64,000 nucleotides of DNA, taken from Bradyrhizobium sp. RD5-C2 (lineage in GTDB: Bacteria; Pseudomonadota; Alphaproteobacteria; Rhizobiales; Xanthobacteraceae). A program made the translations under genes and the position numbers. This document shows, piece by piece, positions 40,911 to 50,266 of this stretch. Location: assembly GCF_019972155.1 (NCBI RefSeq), contig NZ_BOVL01000005.1, positions 340,882-404,881 of the forward strand, in the 5' to 3' direction. The notes beneath the pieces are model-generated. The model saw nothing but the letters and a program-made list of their open reading frames with translations, did no database searches and had not been told where the DNA came from. Positions within the stretch are counted from its first letter, which is position 1. Every line of letters starts with the position of its first letter.

Positions 40911-42575
40911 ATGAAGAATCGCATTACCGGCCGCTCGGCTTTCCTGGCGCTGCTGAAGGACGAGGGCGTCACGCATCTGTTCGGCAATCCCGGCACCACC
41001 GAATTGCCGATCATGCATGCGCTGAAGGATCATCCTGACCTCACCTATGTGATGGCGATGCAGGAGAGCCTGGTCGTCGCGATGGCCGATGGTTTCAGCC
41101 GCGCCTCCGGCAAGCTGGTCGCCTGCAACGTCCATGTCGCGCCCGGCCTCGGCAATGCGATGGGCTCGCTCTACAATGCGAGCTTCACCGGCACGCCGTT
41201 GATCCTCACCGCCGGCCAGCAGGAACAGGGCCACGGCCTGACCGAGCCGGTGCTCTATGGACCGCTGGTGCAGATGGCCACGCCCTTGGTGAAATGGGCG
41301 GTCGAGGTGACGCGGCTGGAGGACCTGCCGCGCATCGTGCGCCGCGCTGCCAAGATCGCGGCCACGCCGCCGACGGGACCGGTGTTCATCTCGCTGCCCG
41401 GCGATATTCTCAACGCCGAGGCCGGCATCGAGCTCGGCCGCTCCACCCGGGTCGACACGCGCGTCCGGCCGTCGGAAGATTCGTTGAAGGCGCTGGCCGC
41501 GCGCATCCTGAAAGCCGAGCGTCCGGTGATCGTCGTCGGCGACGAGATCGTCAAGAGCGACGCGCTGCGCGAGGCCGCCGATCTCGCCGAGACGCTGGGC
41601 TGCCCGGCCTGGCAATCGCCGACGCCCTATGGTTCGCACTTCCTCTCCGAGAGCCCGAGTTTCATGGGCGCGATCGCGCGGCTGCAGAAGGTCGCGCGCG
41701 ATGTGCTGGCGCCGTATGATCTGTTGATCGCGCTCGGCGGCGATCCACTGCGGATGTCGGTCTATAGCGAGGTCGATCCGCTGCCGGACGGACTCTCGAT
41801 CGTGCAGGTCGGTCTGGTCGACAGCGATCTCGCCAAGAACTATGGCGCCGAGATCGCGGTCAAGGCTGACGTCAAGGAGACGCTGCGCGCGCTGGTCCCG
41901 GCATTGAAGGAGCTCGGCGGTGGCGCGCTGGAGGCGCGTGCGAAGCAGCGACTCGCGGCGCTGTCGACGAAGAACTGGGCGGCGAAGCGCAAGGCGCTGG
42001 TCGAGCAGATCTCGAAGGCGAACCTGAAATCGCCGATCGATCCGGACTGGCTGGCGCTGCAGGTCGTGGAGGCGATGCCGGATAACGCGATCCTGGTCGA
42101 CGAGGGCCTGACCTCGTCGCGGCAGATCCTCGCGCTGCGCCCGCATCGCGACCGCTTCGGCTATCACGCGCTCGCTTCGGGCGGCATCGGCTGGGGCCTG
42201 CCGGCCGCGGTCGGCGTCAGCCTAGCCAATCCGCAGCGCCCGGTGGTGTGCTATTCCGGCGACGGCTCGTCGATGTATTCGATCCAGTCGCTGTGGACCG
42301 CGGCCAATCACAAGCTGCCGCTGACCTTCGTCATCGTCAACAATGGCGGCTATCGCATCATCAAGCAGCGCCTGCTCGCCTTCCACGGCGATGACAATTA
42401 TGTCGGGATGGATTTCATCGATCCGCCGGTCGATTTCACCGGCGTCGCACGCTCGCTCGGGCTCGAGGCGATCAAGGTGACGGACCCGCAGGAGCTGAAG
42501 GGCGTGATGAAGTCCGCGTTCAGCCGTCCCGGCGCGAAGCTGATCGAGGTGATGGTGAGCAATTCGGTGAATTAG
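40911..42575 (+). CDS. mdlC: thiamine-diphosphate enzyme, benzoylformate decarboxylase-like
   Basis: A 554-residue ThDP enzyme. N-terminal FGNPGTTELPIMHAL and AMQESLVVAMADGFSRASG with the catalytic Glu52; the central domain starts near residue 190; the C-terminal ThDP/Mg motif is GDGSSMYSIQSLW...NNGG near 450-480. The sequence NVHVAPGLGNAMGSL resembles benzoylformate decarboxylase rather than acetolactate synthase. It would turn a 2-oxo acid into an aldehyde. TGGAGGGAAC precedes the ATG. Substrate uncertain. Confidence 0.85.
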   Translation: MKNRITGRSAFLALLKDEGVTHLFGNPGTTELPIMHALKDHPDLTYVMAMQESLVVAMADGFSRASGKLVACNVHVAPGLGNAMGSLYNASFTGTPLILTAGQQEQGHGLTEPVLYGPLVQMATPLVKWAVEVTRLEDLPRIVRRAAKIAATPPTGPVFISLPGDILNAEAGIELGRSTRVDTRVRPSEDSLKALAARILKAERPVIVVGDEIVKSDALREAADLAETLGCPAWQSPTPYGSHFLSESPSFMGAIARLQKVARDVLAPYDLLIALGGDPLRMSVYSEVDPLPDGLSIVQVGLVDSDLAKNYGAEIAVKADVKETLRALVPALKELGGGALEARAKQRLAALSTKNWAAKRKALVEQISKANLKSPIDPDWLALQVVEAMPDNAILVDEGLTSSRQILALRPHRDRFGYHALASGGIGWGLPAAVGVSLANPQRPVVCYSGDGSSMYSIQSLWTAANHKLPLTFVIVNNGGYRIIKQRLLAFHGDDNYVGMDFIDPPVDFTGVARSLGLEAIKVTDPQELKGVMKSAFSRPGAKLIEVMVSNSVN

Positions 42576-42594
42576 CCGACGCTTACTCTCACAC

Positions 42595-42698
42595 CGTCAC
42601 CCTGAGGAGCGCGAAGCGCGTCTCGAAGGGTCGACGGCCCGGCCGTGGCCGTCGATCCTTCGAGACGCGCGCAAGAGCGCGCTCCTTAGGATGACGGG
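42595..42698. repeat. intergenic repeat family C, copy 2
   Basis: CGTCACCCTGAGGAGCGCGAAGC mirrored by CTCCTTAGGATGACGGG (parts shown), with TCGAAGG/TCCTTCGA inside. It directly follows the decarboxylase gene. Confidence 0.85.
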
Positions 42699-42719
42699 AT
42701 GGTGAGCTGTGCGGTACCC

Positions 42720-42805
42720 CGTCATTGCGAGGAGCGAAGCGAAGAAGCAATCCATTGCTTCGCATATGCGGAACGATGGATTGCTTCGCTTCGCTCGCAA
42801 TGACG
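42720..42805. repeat. intergenic repeat family B, copy 3
   Basis: CGTCATTGCGAGGAGCGAAG mirrored by CTTCGCTCGCAATGACG. It ends 8 bases before the stop of the convergent monooxygenase gene and, with the family C copy, fills the gap between the two convergent genes. Confidence 0.85.
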
Positions 42806-42812
42806 GAGACAA

Positions 42813-44201
42813 TCACTCCGCTGCGTTTGCCTGCGACTTTACCCGATATCGCCCCGCCGGATGCGTCGAGTCCAGCCTCGCTCGTCCCGCGCCGAACAGC
42901 TTCTCGCGCAGCGTGCCTTTGGCATACTCCCGCTTGTAGCGGCCGCGCTTGACGAGCTCCGGCACCAGCATGTCGGCGATATCCTCGAAATCGCCGGGCG
43001 AGATCGCAAACGCGACGTTGAGGCCGTCGACGTCGGTGTCCTCGAACCATTGCTCGATCTTGTCGGCGACCTGCTCGGGCGAGCCGACCACCACGGGGCC
43101 GGCGCCGCCGATGCCGACATGCTCGGCGACCTCGCGCACGGTCCAGACCCGATCGGGATCGGCGCGGGTGACGTTGTCCATCGCCGAGCGGCCGGCGTCG
43201 TTCTGCACGTGACGGACCTCCTGGTCGAGCGAATAGGTCGAGAAATCGACGCCGGTCCAGCCCGACATCAGCGCCAGCGCGCCTTCATGGCTGATATGGC
43301 TGCGATACTCGGCATATTTCGCCTTCGCCTCGGCTTCGGTCGGTGCCACTACGATGCACATCATCGAGAACATCAGGATCTCGGCCGCGTTGCGGCCCTT
43401 CTCGGCGGCGAGCTCGCGGATTGCCGACACCCGCGGGCCGATCACCTTCGCTGACGGGCCCGACATGAACACGCACTCGGCGTGCTCGGCGGCGAACTGC
43501 CGGCCGCGCGGCGAGGTGCCGGCCTGGTAGAGCACCGGCGTGCGCTGCGGCGACGGCTCGGAGAGATGGATCGCGTTGAGGCGGTAGTTGCTGCCCTCGT
43601 GCTGCACGCGATGCACCTTCGCAGGATCCGTGAAGATGCCGCGCGCGACGTCGCGGATCGCGGCGTCGTCCTCCCAGCTGCCTTCCCAGAGCTTGTAGAC
43701 CAGCTCCATATATTCGTCGGCGAGCTCGTAGCGGTCGTCATGCGCGGTCTGCTTGTCCTTGCCGGCACCGCGCGCGGCACTATCGAGATAGCCGGTCACC
43801 ACGTTCCAGCCGACCCGGCCGCCGGTCAGGTGATCGAGCGTCGACATCCGCCGCGCGAACGGGTAGGGCGGCTCGAAGGAAAGATTGCTGGTGACGCCGA
43901 AGCCGAGATGTTCGGTCACCGCGGCCATCGCCGGGATCAGCATCAACGGCTCGTTGGCCGGGGTCTGCGCCGCGTTGCGCAGCGCCGCATCCGGATTGCC
44001 CGCATAGACGTCGTAGACGCCGAGCACGTCGGCGAGGAACAGGCCGTCGAACCGGCCGCGCTCCAGCGTCTTCGCCAGATCGGTCCAGTAGGACAGCTTG
44101 TTGTAGTCCTTGGTGCGATCGCGCGGATGGGTCCAGAGCCCCGGCGACTGATGCGCCACGCAGTTCATGGCAAAGGCGTTGAGCCGGATTTGTTTTGTCA
44201 T
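42813..44201 (-). CDS. flavin-dependent LLM-class monooxygenase (NtaA/DmoA type)
   Basis: A 462-residue member of the bacterial-luciferase-like group. MTKQIRLNAFAMNCVAHQSP, GLFLADVLGVYDVY, LSFEPPYPFARRMSTLDHLT, GRVGWNVVTGYLDSAARGAG and QAGTSPRGRQFAAEHAECVF are characteristic of the NtaA/SnaA/DmoA subfamily, which uses reduced FMN from a separate reductase. The start is at 44201. A long upstream frame is spurious. Divergent from an M20 peptidase gene, 228 bases away. Confidence 0.9.
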   Translation of the reverse strand: MTKQIRLNAFAMNCVAHQSPGLWTHPRDRTKDYNKLSYWTDLAKTLERGRFDGLFLADVLGVYDVYAGNPDAALRNAAQTPANEPLMLIPAMAAVTEHLGFGVTSNLSFEPPYPFARRMSTLDHLTGGRVGWNVVTGYLDSAARGAGKDKQTAHDDRYELADEYMELVYKLWEGSWEDDAAIRDVARGIFTDPAKVHRVQHEGSNYRLNAIHLSEPSPQRTPVLYQAGTSPRGRQFAAEHAECVFMSGPSAKVIGPRVSAIRELAAEKGRNAAEILMFSMMCIVVAPTEAEAKAKYAEYRSHISHEGALALMSGWTGVDFSTYSLDQEVRHVQNDAGRSAMDNVTRADPDRVWTVREVAEHVGIGGAGPVVVGSPEQVADKIEQWFEDTDVDGLNVAFAISPGDFEDIADMLVPELVKRGRYKREYAKGTLREKLFGAGRARLDSTHPAGRYRVKSQANAAE

Positions 44202-44429
44202 TGTCGAAACCTTGAGCGCCGCTTCAAATGCTGCTCGGTCGGATGCCGGGCGTCCCGCATCAACTTTGTTGCGACTTCCCACGTTTTGGCAAGGCCCCCT
44301 TCGCGATTCACACCCTTCCGGTGGCGCGCCGATCCCGATAGGTTGCCGGCCTCCAGAAGCATGATCCGGGCGCAAAGCATCGCGTTCCGGTGGGTTCATG
44401 CCAAGACGCGACCGGACGAAGGAACAATC

Positions 44430-45809
44430 ATGGCGACACGGGCCGACGCAATCGCAAACGTGCGAGAGCATTTTCAATCGGGGCAGTTCTTGCAGGAGCT
44501 GGACCGCAGGGTCGGCTACCAGACCGAGAGCCTGAACGCCGACAAGGCCGATGCGCTGCGCGCCTATCTGGTCGAGAATTTGCAGCCGGCCTTCGCCGAA
44601 CTCGATTTCACGACCCGGCTGATCGAGTCGCCGACCGGCCGCGGGCCCTATCTGATCGCCGACTACCAGGAGGACGCCGCGCGGCCGACCGTGTTGACCT
44701 ACGGCCATGGTGACGTCGTCGACGGCATGGTCGGCGAATGGCGCGACGGGCTCAATCCCTGGCAGACCACGGTCAAGGGCGACCGCGTCTACGGCCGCGG
44801 CACCGCCGACAACAAGGGCCAGCATTCGATCAACATGGCCGCGCTACGCGCGGTGAAGCAGGCCCGCGGCGGCAAGCTCGGCTTTAACGCCAAGTTCATC
44901 ATCGAGACCGGCGAGGAGATCGGCTCGCCTGATCTGCGCGAGGTCTGCGAGGCACATCGCGAGGAGCTGAAGGCCGATCTTTTCATTGCCTCGGACGGGC
45001 CGCGGCTGTCGGCGGACCGGCCGACCATCTTCCTCGGCTGCCGTGGCGGCAACCGCATCCATCTCGACGTCAATCTGCGCGAGGGCGGCAACCATTCCGG
45101 CAATTGGGGCGGCGTACTGGCCAATCCGGCGACGATTTTGGTCAACGCGATCGCGAGCCTGGTCGACGGCAAGGGCCGCATGAAGCTCGAGATCCTGAAA
45201 CCGCCGCCGATCTCGAACCGCGTCCGCGCCGCGCTCGCCGACGTCGAAATCAAGCCGACGGCGGACGAACCGGCGCTGGCGGAAGATTGGGGCGAGGAGG
45301 GCCTGACTGCGGCCGAACGGCTCTACGCCTGGAACACGCTGGAAGTGCTGGCGATGTCGTCGGGCAATATCGACAAGCCGGCCAATGCTATTCCGGGCAA
45401 GGCCAACGCCGTGCTGCAGCTCCGCTTCGTCGTCGGCACCAAATATCTCGAAGTGATCGATGGGGTGCGCGATCATCTGCACAAGAACGGCTTCCCGATG
45501 GTCGAGGTCTCGGGCGCGCAGCGGTTCGGCGCCTCGCGCACCGACATGGACAGCCCGTGGATCGACTGGGCGGCGAACTCGATCCGCACCACCACCGGCA
45601 AGGCGCCGGCGGTGCTGCCGAACTTCGGCGGCTCGCTGCCGAACGACGTGTTCTCGGAAGGCCTCGGCCTGCCGACGATCTGGGTGCCGCATTCCTATCC
45701 GGGCTGCTCGCAGCACGCCCCCGACGAGCACATCCTGCTGCCGGTGACCGAGGAGGCGCTGACCATCATGGCCGGCCTGTTCTGGGACCTCGGCGAGGCA
45801 AAGCGCTAG
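44430..45809 (+). CDS. M20-family metallopeptidase
   Basis: A 459-residue di-zinc hydrolase. Metal ligands His93 (YGHGDVVDG), Asp127 (GRGTADNKG), catalytic Glu162-Glu163 (IETGEEIGS) and a late histidine in CSQHAPDEH. Length and the inserted dimerisation domain fit the ArgE/DapE/carnosinase group. GAAGGAAC precedes the ATG. The MFS gene downstream on the same strand may import the peptide or N-acyl substrate. Confidence 0.92.
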   Translation: MATRADAIANVREHFQSGQFLQELDRRVGYQTESLNADKADALRAYLVENLQPAFAELDFTTRLIESPTGRGPYLIADYQEDAARPTVLTYGHGDVVDGMVGEWRDGLNPWQTTVKGDRVYGRGTADNKGQHSINMAALRAVKQARGGKLGFNAKFIIETGEEIGSPDLREVCEAHREELKADLFIASDGPRLSADRPTIFLGCRGGNRIHLDVNLREGGNHSGNWGGVLANPATILVNAIASLVDGKGRMKLEILKPPPISNRVRAALADVEIKPTADEPALAEDWGEEGLTAAERLYAWNTLEVLAMSSGNIDKPANAIPGKANAVLQLRFVVGTKYLEVIDGVRDHLHKNGFPMVEVSGAQRFGASRTDMDSPWIDWAANSIRTTTGKAPAVLPNFGGSLPNDVFSEGLGLPTIWVPHSYPGCSQHAPDEHILLPVTEEALTIMAGLFWDLGEAKR

Positions 45810-45833
45810 GGGTGAAGGACGGACTCGCTTCTT

Positions 45834-45943
45834 CCCCGTCATCCTGAGGTGCGAGCGGAGCGAGCCTCGAAGGATGAATCGGCCACCAGCGGGGCCGTGC
45901 ATCCTTCGAGGCTCGCAAGAGCTCGCACCTCAGGATGACGGGG
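45834..45943. repeat. intergenic repeat family C, copy 3
   Basis: CCCCGTCATCCTGAGGTGCG mirrored by GCACCTCAGGATGACGGGG, with AGCCTCGAAGGAT/ATCCTTCGAGGCT inside. It lies between the M20 peptidase and MFS genes. Confidence 0.85.
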
Positions 45944-46019
45944 AAGGCGTGTATCGCCGGGATAGGCCCCGGCCATCGACGCGTTGAGAGAAGAGTGCCG
46001 ACACGGCCAAGGAAACCTG

Positions 46020-47312
46020 ATGACACTATCGACAGCAACGCCGCTCTCCTCCGAAGACGACGCCACCACCAAGAAAAACATCACCCGCCTGATCGTCGCG
46101 ACCTCGGTCGGCAATGCGCTCGAATGGTACGACATCTCGGTCTACGCCTATTTCGCGGTCTACCTCTCCAAGGCGTTCTTCCCGGCCAATGATCCGACCA
46201 CCTCGCTGCTGCTGACCTTCGGCAGTTTCGGCCTGTCGTTCCTGATCCGCCCGATCGGTGGCATCGTGCTCGGCGCCTATGCCGACCGCCACGGACGCAA
46301 GGCTTCGCTGATGCTGTCGATCGTGCTGATGACGTTCGGCACGCTGGTGCTGGCGCTGATGCCGACCTATCAGACCATCGGCATCCTGGCGCCGATCGCG
46401 GTGATGCTGGCGCGGCTGGTGCAGGGCTTTTCCGCCGGCGGCGAGTTCGGCTCCTCGACCGCGTTCCTGGTCGAGCACATGCCGGAGCGGCGCGGCTTCG
46501 TGGCGAGCTGGCAGTTCGCGAGCCAGGGCGTCAGCGGCCTGCTGGGTGCCGGCTTCGGTGCGCTGCTGACCTCGCTGATGAGCCCGGAGGACCTGCAATC
46601 CTGGGGCTGGCGGTTGCCGTTCCTGTTCGGCGTGCTGATCGGCCCGGTCGGCATCTACATCCGCAACCATGTCGACGATGCGACGCCGCCGCCGGCGGCG
46701 GGGAAGCAGGACTCGCCGGTCAGGGAAGTGTTCGCGCGGCAGAAGCTCGCCACGATACTGGCGATCGGCGCGCTCGCGGTGTCGACCGCGGTCAACTATC
46801 TGATCGTCTACATGCCGACCTATGTGGTGAAGACGCTCAACCTCGCGCCGTCGGTCGGCTTCATCGCCGCATTCGCCGCGCAGACGGCGGTCGCGCTGCT
46901 GGCGCCGATCGCGGGCCTCGTCTCCGACAGGGTGGGGCGCACCACCCACATGATCCTGTTCGCGTTGCTGCTGCTGGTTTCGATCTTCCCGGCCTTCCTG
47001 CTGCTCACGGGCAGGCCGACGCCTGTCATCATCCTGATCGGCGTGCTGTGGCTCGGAATCCTCAAGTCGCTTTATTACGGACCGCTCGCCGCGCTGATGT
47101 CGGAGCTGTTTCCGGCGGCGACGCGTGCGACCGGGCTCGGCCTCAGCTACAATATCGGCGTCACATTGTTCGGCGGCATGGGACCGGCGATCATGACCTG
47201 GATGGGCGGCTTCGCGCCGATCGGCGAACTCGCACCGGGCTACTACCTCACCGGCGTTTGCCTGCTCAGCCTGTGGTCGCTGTTCACCATCCGCCGGCTG
47301 CGGTTGGCTTGA
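46020..47312 (+). CDS. MFS transporter, metabolite:proton symporter type
   Basis: A 430-residue, 12-helix permease. Signature motifs NALEWYDISVYAYFAVYLSK, GAYADRHGRKASLM (motif A), RLVQGFSAGGEFGSSTAFLV and the second-half SDRVGRTTHM are those of the ProP/KgtP/ShiA metabolite symporter family. AAGGAAACC precedes the ATG at 46020. It probably imports an organic acid or a product linked to the M20 peptidase. An IclR regulator follows. Confidence 0.9.
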   Translation: MTLSTATPLSSEDDATTKKNITRLIVATSVGNALEWYDISVYAYFAVYLSKAFFPANDPTTSLLLTFGSFGLSFLIRPIGGIVLGAYADRHGRKASLMLSIVLMTFGTLVLALMPTYQTIGILAPIAVMLARLVQGFSAGGEFGSSTAFLVEHMPERRGFVASWQFASQGVSGLLGAGFGALLTSLMSPEDLQSWGWRLPFLFGVLIGPVGIYIRNHVDDATPPPAAGKQDSPVREVFARQKLATILAIGALAVSTAVNYLIVYMPTYVVKTLNLAPSVGFIAAFAAQTAVALLAPIAGLVSDRVGRTTHMILFALLLLVSIFPAFLLLTGRPTPVIILIGVLWLGILKSLYYGPLAALMSELFPAATRATGLGLSYNIGVTLFGGMGPAIMTWMGGFAPIGELAPGYYLTGVCLLSLWSLFTIRRLRLA

Positions 47313-47496
47313 TTTCGTGAAGCGAAATTCAATTATCCTTGTTGCTGCAAAGCAGCGTAGATAGTCGCAATCAAAGTTTCATCTGACGAAAGTATACGAT
47401 GTCCGGCGCGTTATCCGTCTTAGGATGATATCCGCCGGGCACGTCCCTCGTCGTGCCCGGTTCAGGATTTGCAATTGAGGCAGGGAAGATTAGGGC

Positions 47497-48342
47497 ATGA
47501 ACGCCTCCACGACTGCGACCGCACGGACCAGCCGCAAGAGGCCGCCGCCAGAGCCGGGCCAACCCGACAAGTTCAACGCGATCCAGAAGGTCTGCGCGAT
47601 CCTGCGCGTGCTGGCGCAGCGCTCGCCGCTGCGGCTGACCGACATTGCCGATACCACCTCGCTGAACAAGGCGACCGCGCTGCGTATCCTCAACTCGCTG
47701 ATCGAGGAAGGTTTCGTCAGCCGGGTGGCCGGCGCCAAGACCTATGAGCTCGGCCAGGAGGCTCGGGTGATGGCGGTCGGCGCGCGCCGCTCGGTCGACA
47801 TCGCCGAACTGGCGCAGCCGAGCCTGCTCCGGCTGTCGGAGCGCTCCGCGGATACGGCGCTGTTGTCGGTGCGCTCCGGCGTCGAGGCGCTCTATCTGGC
47901 GCGCTCGGTCGGCAGCCATCCGTTGCAGCCGAACTATCTGCAGATCGGCAGCCGCCGTCCGCTCGGCGTCGGTGCCGGCGCGCTGGCGCTCCTGGTCTGG
48001 CTGCCCGACGCCGAGATCGAGGCCGTGATCGAGGTGATCGTGCCGCGGCTGGCGAAATCGCCGCGCATCACGCCGAAATTCCTGCGCGAGCGGATTGCGG
48101 TGGCGCGCAAGGCCGGCCACACCGTGCTGCTCGACGCCGCATTCCCCGGCATGGGCGGCGTCGGCGTTCCCGTCCGCGACGATGCCGGCGAGGTTGTCGC
48201 CGCGCTCTCGATCGGAGCCGCCACCGACCGCATCCGCCGCCGCGAAAGCGAGCTCGCCGACATGCTGAAGAAGGAAGCCCAGGTGCTGGCCCGCGCGATG
48301 GCTCAGGCGCCGAAGAACGTGCGTGCGGCGAAGACGGGGTGA
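47497..48342 (+). CDS. IclR-family transcriptional regulator
   Basis: A 281-residue IclR protein. Winged HTH at about residues 25-90 (FNAIQKVCAILRVLAQRSPL, LTDIADTTSLNKATALRILN, SLIEEGFVSRV). Effector domain with LGVGAGALALLVWLPDAEIE, LDAAFPGMGGVGVPVRDDAG and ALSIGAATDRI. It is the obvious candidate to control the peptidase-MFS genes upstream. Effector unknown. Confidence 0.92.
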   Translation: MNASTTATARTSRKRPPPEPGQPDKFNAIQKVCAILRVLAQRSPLRLTDIADTTSLNKATALRILNSLIEEGFVSRVAGAKTYELGQEARVMAVGARRSVDIAELAQPSLLRLSERSADTALLSVRSGVEALYLARSVGSHPLQPNYLQIGSRRPLGVGAGALALLVWLPDAEIEAVIEVIVPRLAKSPRITPKFLRERIAVARKAGHTVLLDAAFPGMGGVGVPVRDDAGEVVAALSIGAATDRIRRRESELADMLKKEAQVLARAMAQAPKNVRAAKTG

Positions 48343-48433
48343 AAATGCTGCCGCGCTCTTCTTTGCCTCTCCTCGCGCACGGTAGACGTCGCGTCCTCTC
48401 AGGATGACGGAATTGGTTTACTCAGCTTGCTCA

Positions 48434-48556
48434 GTGTCATCACCCGCGCATGCGGGTGATCCAGTATTCCAGAGACGGTCGTGCTTGAGCCGATAGGCCG
48501 CGGCGTACTGGATCGCCCGGTCCATGTGCGCAATTGCGCACAGGCCGGGCGACGAC
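48434..48556. repeat. intergenic repeat family E, copy 1 (GTGTCATCACCCG)
   Basis: TCATCACCCGCGCATGCGGG at the left, GGATCGCCCGGTC...GGCCGGGCGACGA at the right, with CCAGTATTCC/GGCGTACTGG inside. Between the convergent IclR and GST genes. Second copy at 55484. Confidence 0.8.
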
Positions 48557-48604
48557 AAGAGTGGATGAGGACAAAACTTCACATCCTCTCAGGAACCAAG
48601 CGGT

Positions 48605-49501
48605 TCAATCGAGGCGATGCAGCCGACCACCGGTCGCCGGCAGATGGACCACGACGGTGCCGACAGTCGGATTTTCCAGCAGGATCGACACCCGCTGCGC
48701 GTCCTCTGCAACGAACCTGCCCGTGATCGGCGACGAATTGGCGTCATTGATCTGGTAGCTCACGCGCGCGCCGCCAACCGCCGCAGAGATCGACGCTTCG
48801 CGGGCTACTCTGAGCGCGTCGTCCTTGCCGATGTCATGACGTATGCCGTGTCCGATCGCGCGCATTCTCGTCTCCCAGGCGCGCAGGCCCTGATGCTGGT
48901 CGAGCAACGCTGTCGTCCGTCCCTTACCCCAGCGGATGAACGCGAGGTTGTGGAAGACCTGAAGATCGGCCGCACTCGGCTGCTCGCCTGCCAGAAAGGC
49001 GCTGCCGTTCTCGAGCTGCATCTCCAGCAGCCGCAGGTGCCGGTGCAGCGCGTCGGTCAAGCTTGGTATGGCCGCGCGGAACGCTTCGGGATCGAACGGC
49101 CGGCCCCGCAGCGCCGAGCGGTCGGCGATGAAGGCCTCGCTGACATCCCAATCTCCGGAGAACAGCAGTCCCACGACGGTCGGAAACAGCTTCTCGTCTG
49201 CCCATAGACGATAGGTCTCCGCGGTGGCCCGGCCGCATGCAAAGATCGACGGAGCGGGAAAGCGCCGCTCGATCTCGTCCAGAATGAGCTCGCTGTCACA
49301 ATAGACGTCACCGCCGATCTGCAGCACCGGGATGCGGCGGTAACCTCCGGTCAGCGCGATCAGGTCCGGCTTGGGCATGATCGACGGCTGGTTGCAGGCC
49401 CACCAGGTGAGGCCCTTGAGGCCGAGCGCGCCGCGGATTTTTTCGGAGTACGGCGAGATATCGTATTGGTGAAGAATCAGGGCGTTGTGATCGACCGTCA
49501 T
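48605..49501 (-). CDS. glutathione S-transferase-like protein with C-terminal extension
   Basis: A 298-residue protein. N-terminal thioredoxin-like domain (LILHQYDISPYSEKIRGALG, YRRIPVLQIGGDVYCDSELI), GST helical domain (LAGEQPSAADLQVFHNLAFI) up to about residue 220, then about 75 extra residues (ASISAAVGGARVSYQINDAN, FVAEDAQRVSILLENPTVGT) not found in ordinary GSTs. The start at 49501 overlaps by 4 bases the stop of a short upstream frame that looks like a GST fragment. Function unknown. Confidence 0.8.
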   Translation of the reverse strand: MTVDHNALILHQYDISPYSEKIRGALGLKGLTWWACNQPSIMPKPDLIALTGGYRRIPVLQIGGDVYCDSELILDEIERRFPAPSIFACGRATAETYRLWADEKLFPTVVGLLFSGDWDVSEAFIADRSALRGRPFDPEAFRAAIPSLTDALHRHLRLLEMQLENGSAFLAGEQPSAADLQVFHNLAFIRWGKGRTTALLDQHQGLRAWETRMRAIGHGIRHDIGKDDALRVAREASISAAVGGARVSYQINDANSSPITGRFVAEDAQRVSILLENPTVGTVVVHLPATGGRLHRLD

Positions 49502-49629
49502 GACTTGCTCTCTTTCGGCCTGGTTGCGGCCTGGGCGAAGCGCGCGGTCTCGAAGCGCGCGTCCCTCTCGCGGAGCGCGATCCTGCGCGTCTGTGTGAAC
49601 GGCGAAAGCGGATGCTGATCCAGGATCAT
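49498..49629 (-). pseudogene. 43-codon GST N-terminus fragment coupled to the GST gene
   Basis: The frame begins MILDQHPLSPFTQTRRIALR and continues ERDARFETARFAQAATRPKE before a stop. It closely recalls the start of a GST (the SPF-x-x-x-RIAL-E-K pattern), but the rest of the domain is missing. Its TGA overlaps the ATG of the downstream GST gene (ATGA), so it may now act as a leader that couples translation. No ribosome site is visible. The remaining 220 bases up to 49849 hold no gene. Confidence 0.45.
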
Positions 49630-49849
49630 CTTGCGGGGCCGCGCGGGGCGCAGGCATTCTACGCTGCCGAGGTCGCGGCGAACAAGGCATGCGGGGAGGG
49701 CGCGCCGCTCCGCGCCCTGACCGGCAAGCAACGTTTGGTCAAGCGTATAATCCAGGGAACCCAAGGGCATCCAGGGGCATCGGCGCCTTGCGGGATCGCG
49801 CCCTTCCGGTCATCATGGGGCGTCCGCCGCAGGAAAACTTCCCCGACAG

Positions 49850-50266
49850 ATGACGCTATCGCCCGACGCCACCGACGACGCTGTGACGACGGCGTTTGCC
49901 GGCATTCCCGCATTGCTCGACCAGGCACCTCGCTTGGTCTCGCGCGGGCGGCTGCTCGATTGCGACTGCCTGCTCGGTCCGATGGCGCGGCCGTTTCATG
50001 CCGCGATCCGTGGCGGCCGCATCGTCGAGCTCGTGCCCTCACCGGTCCTGATGCGCTCGTGGCGCTTCGCCTATCGTGCGACGCCGCAGGCCTGGGCCGC
50101 CTATTGGCAGGCCGAGCCGAGGCCCGGCTGGCACGATCTCCTGGCGCTGACCAAGCGCGGCGAGGCGGTGCTGGAAGGCGATTTGCATCCCTTCATGGCG
50201 CATCTGCAATACTTCAAGGACCTGCTGGCGCTGCCGCGGCAGCATTTCACGGCGGTCGTAGCATGA
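49850..50266 (+). CDS. SCP2-like sterol-carrier-domain protein
   Basis: A 138-residue protein with VLMRSWRFAYRATPQAWAAY, WHDLLALTKRGEAVLEGDLH and PFMAHLQYFKDLLALPRQHF, a pattern I associate with SCP2-like proteins of rhizobia. Such domains bind hydrophobic ligands. It overlaps the alpha/beta hydrolase start by ATGA, so the two act together, perhaps with a lipophilic ester substrate. Confidence 0.7.
   Translation: MTLSPDATDDAVTTAFAGIPALLDQAPRLVSRGRLLDCDCLLGPMARPFHAAIRGGRIVELVPSPVLMRSWRFAYRATPQAWAAYWQAEPRPGWHDLLALTKRGEAVLEGDLHPFMAHLQYFKDLLALPRQHFTAVVA

Noticed and set aside
43482..45809. A 775-codon frame through the monooxygenase antisense strand into the M20 peptidase
   Set aside because: Only the peptidase part from 44430 is real. 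The upstream part is shadow sequence of the divergent gene.
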